A DNA stretch of 64,000 nucleotides from Pseudomonas sp. LB-090624 (GTDB lineage: Bacteria; Pseudomonadota; Gammaproteobacteria; Pseudomonadales; Pseudomonadaceae), in contig NZ_QJRL01000012.1 in NCBI RefSeq assembly GCF_003205205.1, positions 62,001 through 126,000 of the forward strand, in the 5' to 3' direction. Both the position numbers and the translations under genes were made by a program. This document shows, one piece after another, positions 8,100-15,687 of this stretch. Within the stretch, counting starts at the first letter, position 1. Each line of letters opens with the position of its first letter. Below the pieces are notes generated by a model. That model worked only from the letters and a program-made list of their open reading frames with translations, had not been told where the DNA came from and did not search any database.

Positions 8100-8199
8100 C
8101 CATGAAACCCTGCGGTTTCCATCTCTCCACGGACGGAGCCCCTTGTGATATTGCATGCGCAATATCAGGCCCAGGCCGGCTCGGCTGGGCTTCCTTTTT
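8100..8199 (+). ncRNA. Candidate small RNA of four hairpins with its own terminator
   Basis: Four stems follow one another: GAAACC-CTGC-GGTTTC (8104-8119); CTCC-ACGGAC-GGAG (8125-8138), whose loop shows an A-n-GGA motif of the kind bound by RsmA/CsrA proteins; TGATATTGC-ATGC-GCAATATCA (8146-8167); and GCCCAG-CCG-GCT-CGG-CTGGGC (8169-8190) followed by TTCCTTTTT. The last is a good intrinsic terminator placed 33 bases before the next gene. The layout fits a short independent sRNA of about 100 bases; a terminated leader of the downstream gene is the alternative. It may be the Pseudomonas RgsA (P16) RNA, but this rests on memory and should be treated as a guess. A weak promoter (TTGGCC at 8064, CAAAAT at 8088) is possible. 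Confidence 0.6.
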
Positions 8200-8231
8200 A
8201 ACCAGAAAAACGACAGATCCCGAATCCCTGA

Positions 8232-9386
8232 ATGTCTGCTTCGCGTTCCGAAAAACGTCTGCAGCGGCTGTTGCCGGCGCCCCTCAATACCGCCCCAAAA
8301 GAATGGCTGCGTGCCGGCATCGGCGCGCTGCTTGGTCTGTTTCTCGCAGGCTGGTTGACCAGCATGGCCTATGGGCCCGGCATTGCCCTGCACCTGCTCG
8401 GCCCGTTGGCGGCCTCGGCGGTGCTGGTGTTTGCCGTGCACTCCGGCCCGCTGGCGCAACCCTGGCCAGTACTGGGCAGCTACGCCCTGGCCGGTGCGGT
8501 CGGCCTTGCCATGCGCCAGGGTTTTGGCCCCGAGCTGTGGGTGGCCGCCGCCGCCCTGGGCATCTCGCTGCTGGTAATGTGCCTGCTGCGCTGCCTGCAC
8601 CCGCCAGGTGGCGGGGTGGCGGTGAGTGCGGTGCTGGCCGACTCGGGCCTGACCGCCATGGGTGACCACCTGCTGGAACCGGTATTGCTCAATGCCCTGG
8701 TCCTGGTGGTGGTGGCCATGGTCTACAACCGCCTGACCGGCGTGCGCTACCCGAAAGGCACAGTGCCGCGCAAAGACCTGCACCACACCCATGACCCGCT
8801 GCCCAGTGAACGGGTAGGCGTCAGCAGTGAAGACCTGGACCAGGCACTGGAAGAACTGGGCGAGTTTGTCGACGTCACCCGTGACGAATTGGAGCGCATC
8901 ATCCTGGCTACCGAACAGCACGCCTTGCAGCGCAGCCTGGGCGGTATCACCGCTGCATCGGTGATGTCGCGCGATGTGCAATTCGCCAGCCTCGACACCA
9001 CCCTGGAGCAGGCCTGGAAAATGCTCGCCAGCCATCACCTGAAAACCCTGCCGGTTCTGCAGGAGGGCAAGCTGGTGGGCATCGTAAGCCTCAGCGATCT
9101 GGTTGGCCCGGCCATGCAACGTGCCCGTTTCAGCTGGCGCGGGCTGTTCGGTCGCAAGGCGGTGCGCATGGAGCAGGTCATGAGCCGGCGAGTGGTCAGC
9201 GTCAGCAGCCAGCACCCGCTGGAGCGCCTGCTGCCGCTGTTGTGCGAGCAAGGCCTGCATTGCCTGCCGGTGCTTGATGCCGGCCAGCTGGTGGGGGTGG
9301 TCACCCAGACCGACCTGGTGGCCGGCCTCAAGCGCCAGTTGCTCAGCAAGGCTGAGGCTTCAGGCAACCGGGTCCCAGCGTTGTGA
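8232..9386 (+). CDS. HPP-family membrane protein with two CBS domains
   Basis: A 384-residue protein. The N-terminal half (residues 25-170) has about four to five transmembrane helices and the signature LHPPGGGVAV of the HPP family. The C-terminal half holds a tandem CBS pair (VMSRDVQFASLDTTLEQ... and VMSRRVVSVSSQHPLER...), each ending in a VGIV or VGVV strand and SDL or TDL turn. CBS pairs usually bind adenine nucleotides and gate transport. HPP proteins have been linked to nitrite transport in plastids and cyanobacteria; the bacterial substrate here is unknown. The ribosome site is weak. A four-hairpin element with a terminator ends 33 bases upstream. The 3' end overlaps the convergent LysR gene by 27 bases. 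Confidence 0.85.
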   Translation: MSASRSEKRLQRLLPAPLNTAPKEWLRAGIGALLGLFLAGWLTSMAYGPGIALHLLGPLAASAVLVFAVHSGPLAQPWPVLGSYALAGAVGLAMRQGFGPELWVAAAALGISLLVMCLLRCLHPPGGGVAVSAVLADSGLTAMGDHLLEPVLLNALVLVVVAMVYNRLTGVRYPKGTVPRKDLHHTHDPLPSERVGVSSEDLDQALEELGEFVDVTRDELERIILATEQHALQRSLGGITAASVMSRDVQFASLDTTLEQAWKMLASHHLKTLPVLQEGKLVGIVSLSDLVGPAMQRARFSWRGLFGRKAVRMEQVMSRRVVSVSSQHPLERLLPLLCEQGLHCLPVLDAGQLVGVVTQTDLVAGLKRQLLSKAEASGNRVPAL

Positions 9387-10226
9387 CCAGTCGCTGGCGC
9401 CGGCAGCTACCAGCCGGCGCAGGATGGCGAAGGCGTGTTGCAGGGCTTCGCTGTCGCGTTTGCGTGGGTACACCAGAAAGGTCGGGTAGGTGAACTCCGG
9501 TGCCTGCGGTACCCGCTCGAGCACGCCGCTGTCCAGATAGGCCTGCACCACCCGCGTGCGGAAGTAGCCACTGCCACCTTGGTCGAGAATGAACTGCAGG
9601 GCCAGCGGACCGAGGTTGAAGCTCAGGGCCGGGCGCGCGCATTCGGGCAGGGCCGCGTCGTGCTGGCGGCGGAAGGCCTCGCCCCAGTCGATGTAGATGT
9701 AGGGTTCGGGCCGGCCGACCCGGCGCACGCGGATCAGCTTTTCTTCCATCAGTTGCTCGACTTGCAAGCCAGGCCCATAGGTCGGCTGGTAGACCAGCGC
9801 GGCGTCCAGCAGGCCCATTTCGACCTTGCGCAGCAGTGACTCGCCGTCGCTGACCTCGCTGCGGATGGCATGGCTGGGCAACTCGCGGTGCAGGGCACTT
9901 ACCCAGTCGAGCATCATCGGGTTGCCCAGGCTCACCTCACCGCCTACATGCAGCACCTGCTGGCAACCTTCAGGCAACGGCAGGTCGCGGCGCGCGGCTT
10001 CCCAGGTTTGCACCAACTGGTTGGCATAACTGACGAACGCTTCGCCATCGCTGGTCAGGCTGGCGCCGTTGCGGCTACGCACGAATAACTGGCAGCCCAG
10101 TTGCTGCTCCAGGCGCTGCACGCGCGCGGTGATCGCGGTTTGTGACACGAACAGCCGTTCGGCCGCGGCGACCAGGCTGCCGCAGCGCACAATTTCCAGG
10201 AAGGTCCGGGCCTGATCGATGTCCAT
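9360..10226 (-). CDS. LysR-family transcriptional regulator
   Basis: A 288-residue LysR regulator. The N-terminal winged helix is clear (ARTFLEIVRCGSLVAAAERLFVSQTAITARVQRLEQQLG) with the usual FVRSRNGASLTSDGEAF wing. A substrate-binding type effector domain follows. It is divergent from prpE with about 180 bases between the starts, so control of prpE or of itself is plausible, though no LysR box (T-N11-A) was firmly placed. The 3' end overlaps the HPP gene on the opposite strand. Confidence 0.9.
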   Translation of the reverse strand: MDIDQARTFLEIVRCGSLVAAAERLFVSQTAITARVQRLEQQLGCQLFVRSRNGASLTSDGEAFVSYANQLVQTWEAARRDLPLPEGCQQVLHVGGEVSLGNPMMLDWVSALHRELPSHAIRSEVSDGESLLRKVEMGLLDAALVYQPTYGPGLQVEQLMEEKLIRVRRVGRPEPYIYIDWGEAFRRQHDAALPECARPALSFNLGPLALQFILDQGGSGYFRTRVVQAYLDSGVLERVPQAPEFTYPTFLVYPRKRDSEALQHAFAILRRLVAAGASDWSQRWDPVA

Positions 10227-10405
10227 GGGCTGCTCGGTGTGTGAAGGGGTGGCTATTCTAGAGGCTTTGCACCGTTCTGGGGCGTTTTTGCCTTGTCTGC
10301 AAATTTGCAGGTCGGTTGTGACTTTAGTCCCATGGCGGCGTGGGTGTAGCGGTCCATACTCAGGGTTCGCCCTTCAATAACAACAAGTACCGGGTTTCTT
10401 TCACT

Positions 10406-12295
10406 ATGAGCTACCAGCACAGCTACGCCCATTCCATTTCCGACCCTGCCGCTTTCTGGGCGGAACAGGCCGCACACCTGGCCTGGCACCGCAAGCCTGC
10501 CCTGACCCTGCAAGACAACGCCGACGGTACCCACCGCTGGTTTGCTGATGGCCGCCTCAACAGCTGTTACCTGGCCCTGGATCACCAGATAGAACAGGGG
10601 CGGGGCGAGCAGCTGGCGCTGATCTACGATTCGCCCGTGACTGGCGTTCAGCAGGCCTACACCTATAACCAGTTACGCGACGAGGTGGCACGCCTGGCCG
10701 GTTTGCTGCGCCAGCTGGGGGTGAACAAGGGCGATGGGGTGATCATCTACATGCCCATGGTGCCGCAGGCGGCCATGGCGATGCTGGCCTGTGCGCGGAT
10801 TGGCGCGGTGCATTCGGTGGTGTTCGGTGGCTTTGCTGCCAACGAGTTGGCCCTGCGCATCGATGACGCCCGGCCCGCCTTGTTGCTGACGGCTTCGTGC
10901 GGCCTGGAGTTCGATCGGGTCATAGCCTATAAGCCGCTGGTTGACCGCGCCCTGCAACTGGCCCGGCACCAGCCGCGCAATGTGCTGGTACTGCAGCGGC
11001 CGCAGGCGCATGCCGAACTGCTGCCGGGCCGCGACCTGGACTGGCAGGCGGCCTTGGCCGGCGCAGAACCGGTGGCGCCAGTCGAACTCGATGCCGGCGA
11101 CCCGCTGTACATCATGTACACATCGGGCACCACCGGCAAACCCAAGGGTATCGTCCGGGAAAACGGCGGCAATGCCGTGGCGCTGTGTTATGCCATGCGC
11201 CATATCTACGGCATGCAGGCTGGCGATGTGTGGTGGGGCATATCCGACGTCGGTTGGGTGGTCGGCCATTCACTGATCGTCTACGGGCCGTTGATGAGCG
11301 GCTGCACCACCGTTTTCTACGAAGGTAAGCCGATCCGTACCCCGGACGCTTCGGCCTATTGGCGGGTGGTGGAGCAGTACCAGGTCAACGCGCTGTTCTG
11401 TGCACCGACGGCCATGCGCGCCATCCGCAAGGAAGACCCGGAGGGTGAATTGATCCGCAAACATGACCTCCGCTCGTTGCGTCAACTGTTCCTGGCGGGG
11501 GAAAAGCTCGATTCCAGCACCCACGAATGGCTGGAGCGGGTAAGTGGCAAACCGGTGCACGACCACTGGTGGCAGACCGAGACCGGTTGGCCGGTCACCG
11601 CGCCGTGCGTCGGGTTGGAGGGCAGCGGCGCGAAGCCAGGGTCGAGCAACCGGGCGGTGCCTGGCTACAACGTTCGCGTGCTGGATGACGAAGGCCGCTT
11701 GCTCGGGCCTAACCATCAGGGGGCGATCGTGATTGCCCTGCCATTGCCACCTGGTTGCAGTCAGACGCTCTGGGGCGATCACGAACGCTACCTGCAGGCC
11801 TATCTGCGCACGTACCCGGGCTACTACCACACGGGCGATGGCGGCTATCTGGATGACGAAGGCTTCGTCTACATCATGGGTCGCACCGATGATGTGATCA
11901 ACGTGTCCGGGCATCGGCTTTCCACGGGTGAGATGGAGGACTTGGTGGCGCGCCATCCGGCGGTGGCCGAGTGCGCAGTGATCGGCGTGCACGACGAGAT
12001 CAAGGGCCAGGTGCCGTTGGCGCTGGTGGTGCTCAAGGATGGCGAGGGCATTGCCGAAGCTCAACTGCTGGTGGACCTGGTAGGCCGTGTGCGCGATGAG
12101 ATCGGCCCACTGGCCTGTTTCAACCAGGTGCGGTTGGTGAAACGCTTGCCCAAGACCCGCTCTGGCAAGATTCTGCGGGCGGTGCTGCGCAAGATTGCCG
12201 ATGGGCAGGATTATGTGCCGCCTTCGACCCTGGATGACCCGGCAGTGCTGGGCGAGATCGAAGCGGTGCTGGCGGATTTGCCCAGGGCGGGGTAA
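10406..12295 (+). CDS. prpE: Propionate--CoA ligase / acetyl-CoA synthetase family
   Basis: A 629-residue acyl-CoA synthetase that activates propionate (and often acetate) with ATP and CoA through an acyl-adenylate. The AMP-binding signature YTSGTTGKPKG is near residues 235-245, the WWQTETGWP motif is in the core, and PKTRSGKILR near the C-terminus holds the catalytic lysine that is a common acetylation site. The length matches PrpE (628 in E. coli) and the N-terminus (YQHSYAHSISDPAAFWAEQA) fits PrpE better than Acs. The ATG at 10406 gives the family N-terminus; the frame extends 22 codons upstream without support. The methylcitrate genes are not in the window. Confidence 0.9.
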   Translation: MSYQHSYAHSISDPAAFWAEQAAHLAWHRKPALTLQDNADGTHRWFADGRLNSCYLALDHQIEQGRGEQLALIYDSPVTGVQQAYTYNQLRDEVARLAGLLRQLGVNKGDGVIIYMPMVPQAAMAMLACARIGAVHSVVFGGFAANELALRIDDARPALLLTASCGLEFDRVIAYKPLVDRALQLARHQPRNVLVLQRPQAHAELLPGRDLDWQAALAGAEPVAPVELDAGDPLYIMYTSGTTGKPKGIVRENGGNAVALCYAMRHIYGMQAGDVWWGISDVGWVVGHSLIVYGPLMSGCTTVFYEGKPIRTPDASAYWRVVEQYQVNALFCAPTAMRAIRKEDPEGELIRKHDLRSLRQLFLAGEKLDSSTHEWLERVSGKPVHDHWWQTETGWPVTAPCVGLEGSGAKPGSSNRAVPGYNVRVLDDEGRLLGPNHQGAIVIALPLPPGCSQTLWGDHERYLQAYLRTYPGYYHTGDGGYLDDEGFVYIMGRTDDVINVSGHRLSTGEMEDLVARHPAVAECAVIGVHDEIKGQVPLALVVLKDGEGIAEAQLLVDLVGRVRDEIGPLACFNQVRLVKRLPKTRSGKILRAVLRKIADGQDYVPPSTLDDPAVLGEIEAVLADLPRAG

Positions 12296-12383
12296 TCAAC
12301 GCCAGCATTGACTGAGTATCGGTAGCCCCGCTCGCATGATGCTGGAGCGCGACGGGGCCATCCGTCTATCAAGACGCCAAGTG

Positions 12384-13610
12384 TTACAAGGGGTGGCGGG
12401 CAATGAACTCCTTGCCCCTCAGCTCTATGATTTCCTGGTCTTCGTAAGTCAAGGTGAGCAGGGTATAGGGCTCGGGGTATTCAGGCGTGATCAACCAGCC
12501 TTGGTCACCGAATGCGGTATCCACATGGCCATTTTCGTCCAGGCGCACGATGGCGATTGGCATCTGATCTTCGATTGGGGACACCGCGCGGCAGCCCACC
12601 AGGACGCCGCTGCCATGCGGCGTGAGCGCGAATGCGATTGTCCGCTCGAATTCAGGTCGTTTGAAAATGATGGCCTGGCCATCGTTGAAGCGATTGTCCA
12701 CGGTGCCGTCCAGTTTCAGGCAGTGTACAAAGCCACTTTGGTTGGTGCCGGTGCCAGCGTTGCCTGTCAGATAAAGGCGGTCGTGGGCTTGAGTGGTGGC
12801 GTGTACGGCAATATAAGCGAGATCTGGATGGCCGGGCAGGCGTTTGACCATCCAGACGCCTTGCTCGGCAAAGCCCGATAACACGGCGCCGTTCTTGTCG
12901 CATGCTCCAACCCATGCCTGCGTTTCATCACCGCCCACGCGGTGGGCGCCGCAATAATGGAAGCCAGCATGTTCAGTACCGCGGTAACGGGCGTTTACGG
13001 CAAGTGTCTGTAGCGCGCGGCCTTGCCAACGGAAGTGCCTGCGCATACCTACTTCATTGAAGGAGGTATCCAGATTGCCTTGCATATCGAACTGTGCGAG
13101 CCCGGAGTCGACCATCTGGCGGAGCTTACCATCCGGGAATTGCGGCACGCTGCCCGCATAACCTTCAGCACCATCAAGCCTTGGCTGGGCTGCCTCTGAG
13201 GTGTCGTCCGGTTCGACTGGATAAGGATGTATTTTATATCCCTGGTGGCCGAAATCGATATCCATGGCGCCTGACGCCTTGTTCAGGCGGAAAATGGCAA
13301 AGTTATCGGAGCTCCGAAGCGCTACACCGCAAAGGAGGTGCTCGCCGTCGACAACGAAACAGAAGTAGTCGCCCCATTCCCCTGGCATAGGGATGCGTAC
13401 GGTGCCGTTGTCGCCAAATGCCTCGACTGTCCTGCCATCGGGCGTAAGCTTGGTAACTACGGTTGTGGGTTCGCCCTGACGGTCCCGCGAGGCCCAGCAA
13501 CTGTAGAAGAAACCCTCTACCAGATAAGGCGGGCGGTAGACGATTTCGTTTCGGATGTCATCAGGCAGTTGAAGATCAATACGGGTCCATGCTTCTTGTT
13601 TCGAGATCAT
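12384..13610 (-). CDS. Delta-60 repeat (beta-propeller-like) protein
   Basis: A 408-residue protein built from repeats of about 55-60 residues. Each carries the Delta-60 signature, a variant of LDxxFGxxG: VEAFGDNGTVRI, MDIDFGHQGYKI, LDTSFNEVGMRR, VDNRFNDGQAII and VDTAFGDQGWLI. Such repeats form beta-propeller-like folds, mostly in secreted or surface proteins. No signal peptide is seen, so export, if any, would be by a non-Sec route. The ATG at 13610 has an AAGGG ribosome site; ten more codons are open upstream. It stands alone between prpE (convergent) and zapE (same strand). Function is unknown. Confidence 0.75.
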   Translation of the reverse strand: MISKQEAWTRIDLQLPDDIRNEIVYRPPYLVEGFFYSCWASRDRQGEPTTVVTKLTPDGRTVEAFGDNGTVRIPMPGEWGDYFCFVVDGEHLLCGVALRSSDNFAIFRLNKASGAMDIDFGHQGYKIHPYPVEPDDTSEAAQPRLDGAEGYAGSVPQFPDGKLRQMVDSGLAQFDMQGNLDTSFNEVGMRRHFRWQGRALQTLAVNARYRGTEHAGFHYCGAHRVGGDETQAWVGACDKNGAVLSGFAEQGVWMVKRLPGHPDLAYIAVHATTQAHDRLYLTGNAGTGTNQSGFVHCLKLDGTVDNRFNDGQAIIFKRPEFERTIAFALTPHGSGVLVGCRAVSPIEDQMPIAIVRLDENGHVDTAFGDQGWLITPEYPEPYTLLTLTYEDQEIIELRGKEFIARHPL

Positions 13611-13713
13611 GATGAAGGCCCTTCGTAAGTGAACCTCCATTACAGGACTGAGTCGCTGGACTGTCTGCTGGCAAAACTGACAGTTGCCTATTCAACAACG
13701 CTCATGAACCGCA

Positions 13714-14793
13714 TCAACCCGGACCGAGCGGGTGCAGCTGCCCCAAGCGGCTGCGGGTACGCATCAGGTCGGCCAGTGGGCCGCCCAGGCTCTCTTCCAG
13801 CGGATGTTTACCTATGACAACCACCCGCCGGTCCTGGTCATACAGCACGTCTACCAGGTTGACGAAGCGCTGCTGAGCCGCCAGCGAACACGCGGACAGA
13901 TCGTCCAGCCCGTCGATGATCCACTCGTCATACTCCCTGGCTAGCACCAAGTAGTCGATGACCGCGGTGGCTTTTTCGCACAGGTCGTCAAAGCCAAGCA
14001 TCACCCGCCGGCCATCAATGGCCAGCGCCCGCAGCGGGCGGTTGTTCACCTCCAGTATCACCGGTTGTTCGTCCGGCACGTTCAGCGCCCGGCGCTGCGC
14101 CGCATCGCCCGGCCAGACATAATGGCCCTGGGTAAAACGCTGATGCTCGCGGTTGGCCGGCAAACTGCGAAAATCGGTGTCGCCACCAACTTCAAGCACT
14201 TGCATCGAGCTGTTGATCAGGCGAATGACCGGCAGAAAACGCTCATGGTACAGCGGGTTGGGCAACAAACCTTCGGGCGCGTAGTTCGAGGTCACCAGCA
14301 GGTATACGCCACGGCTGAACAAGGCCTTGAACAGCCGGGTGAGCAGCATGGCATCGCCGATGTCATGCACGTGGAATTCGTCGAAGCACAGCACCCGGCA
14401 ATCGCCCACCAGCTCGTCCAGCGTTGCGCCCAGCGCGTCGTCCAGCGCCCGATGGCGGTGCATGCCCTGGTGCAGGCGGGCGAAAAAGTCATGAAAATGC
14501 AGGCGCAGCTTGGCGGCTATCGGCACGGCCTGGAAAAAGCCATCGAGCAGCCAGCTTTTACCGCGACCAACCGAGCCGAACAGGTACAGGCTGCGGGGTT
14601 GGCCTTGTTCAAGCTGCGCCAGTTGTTCGGCCATGCAGTGGATCACCCGCCGCTGGCCGTCACTGAGCTGATAACCGCGGCTGTGCGCTTTGTCCTCGAA
14701 CCAGCCGAGCAGTTCGCTCTGTTGATTGGCGGTGCCGCGCAGGCGTTGGCCAAGCTGGCGCAGCGGGGTAGGGATCCAGGCAGGCAAAAGCAA
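13714..14793 (-). CDS. zapE: AFG1-like ATPase, cell division protein ZapE
   Basis: A 359-residue AAA-type ATPase. The Walker A motif GSVGRGKS is near residue 73 and Walker B RVLCFDEFHVHD near residue 133, followed by the sensor strand LLVTSNYAPEGL with an arginine in YHERFLP, all typical of the AFG1/LACE1 family. ZapE acts at the constricting Z ring in E. coli, and mitochondrial relatives help turn over respiratory subunits. A Pseudomonas genome may hold more than one member; the second family copy usually sits near the cytochrome bc1 region, so this may be the paralogue. Monocistronic. Confidence 0.85.
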   Translation of the reverse strand: MLLPAWIPTPLRQLGQRLRGTANQQSELLGWFEDKAHSRGYQLSDGQRRVIHCMAEQLAQLEQGQPRSLYLFGSVGRGKSWLLDGFFQAVPIAAKLRLHFHDFFARLHQGMHRHRALDDALGATLDELVGDCRVLCFDEFHVHDIGDAMLLTRLFKALFSRGVYLLVTSNYAPEGLLPNPLYHERFLPVIRLINSSMQVLEVGGDTDFRSLPANREHQRFTQGHYVWPGDAAQRRALNVPDEQPVILEVNNRPLRALAIDGRRVMLGFDDLCEKATAVIDYLVLAREYDEWIIDGLDDLSACSLAAQQRFVNLVDVLYDQDRRVVVIGKHPLEESLGGPLADLMRTRSRLGQLHPLGPG

Positions 14794-14919
14794 AGCTCCT
14801 TGGGCGATGGCGGGGCAGCATGCAGCTTGCCCCAGGGCGGCTATTTTGACTAATAGAGAAAGTGCCCGGCAATCATCACTTCTTGCGATAGGTCTGGCCG
14901 CCTGTCGTGCCTGTCTGGG

Positions 14920-15162
14920 CTATGCCTTGCGCTCCAGCTGGTTCTCGATCATGTACTTCACCGCCAGACGACGCTCCTTCAGGTGGCGCAGGTCCTCGTC
15001 AACGAAGTTGCCGGCCGAGATCGACTCGGCGGCCAGCACCTGGTTGTCGATGTCCACGTATTCGTCCAGCAGGCGGTCCAGGGTCTTGTCCTGCTGACGG
15101 CGCTGCTGGACGATTTCGCGGGGGTAGTGCAGGTCTTGGTAGAGGTCGTGTGAGACAGGCAT
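14920..15162 (-). CDS. YdcH-like DUF465 protein
   Basis: An 80-residue helical protein with the DUF465 pattern: MPVSHDLYQDL at the start, LLDEYVDIDNQV in the middle, then DLRHLKERRLAVKYMIENQL at the end, predicted as a two-helix hairpin or coiled coil. The ATG at 15162 has a perfect AAGGAGG ribosome site; the longer open frame upstream is not supported. The family is widespread in Proteobacteria and has no settled function. It sits between zapE and a tRNA gene. Confidence 0.85.
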   Translation of the reverse strand: MPVSHDLYQDLHYPREIVQQRRQQDKTLDRLLDEYVDIDNQVLAAESISAGNFVDEDLRHLKERRLAVKYMIENQLERKA

Positions 15163-15427
15163 AGGGTCCTCCTTGGTCAATGCAGTACGTTCATCTGATT
15201 GGAAGGAAATAAACCGATTGTGTTGAAGCGAAGCGGAAGGAATGCGACGGATGGTCGTGCCGTGAGCGGCAAAATGACTAAGCCGCTGTTTTTTGGCAAT
15301 TTTTTCATCAGGGGGGTTCACAGACCTGAACTTTGTTGTTAAAGTGCCGCGCATTCCAAGACAACAAGCAAATAAGCGGTTGTCAGAAAGTTGGAATTTT
15401 CAGAGCAGCAAAAGCTGCATCCGATAC

Positions 15428-15502
15428 AGGGGCGTCGCCAAGCGGTAAGGCAGCAGGTTTTGATCCTGCCATGCGTTGGTTCGAATCCAGCCGCCCCTGC
15501 CA
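15428..15502 (+). tRNA. tRNA-Gln (anticodon UUG)
   Basis: A 75-base cloverleaf. The acceptor arms AGGGGCG and CGCCCCT pair perfectly, the D loop holds AAGCGGTAAGG, the anticodon arm GCAGG-TTTTGAT-CCTGC shows TTG, and the T arm contains GGTTCGAATCC. The CCA end is encoded. It closely resembles E. coli tRNA-Gln(UUG). No tRNA neighbour is present and no integrated element follows it. Confidence 0.96.
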
Positions 15503-15687
15503 TTTTCCAGTTTCAAACGTCTATGCCCGGTGCCTGATTTGATAGGTTCTGGGTTTTGTCGTTTCTGCAGGTTCAATTGCGACGTTGACCCGCCAGTGCC
15601 AATGCTCCCAATAGCAACGTGCATACGTTGAGGGCGAGGCCGCCTCCCAAGGAAGCGCAACCTCCAGTGGGAAAAGCGGCCTGCTGA

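Noticed and set aside
7110..9260. 716-residue minus-strand open frame
   Set aside because: It runs antisense across the kinase, the hairpin element and the HPP gene, all of which are well supported, and its composition (Ser/Arg/Pro/Cys-rich) is that of a shadow frame in GC-rich DNA.
12325..12358. Terminator between prpE and the Delta-60 gene
   Set aside because: GCCCCG...CGGGGC can pair, but the loop is long and no T tract follows on either strand.
15190..15427. Possible tRNA promoter
   Set aside because: Several TTG-type and AT-rich stretches exist, but no pair with proper spacing could be chosen with confidence.
15428..15502. tRNA-Gln as attachment site of an integrated element
   Set aside because: No integrase gene and no repeated tRNA 3' end were found nearby; the flanking genes are ordinary.
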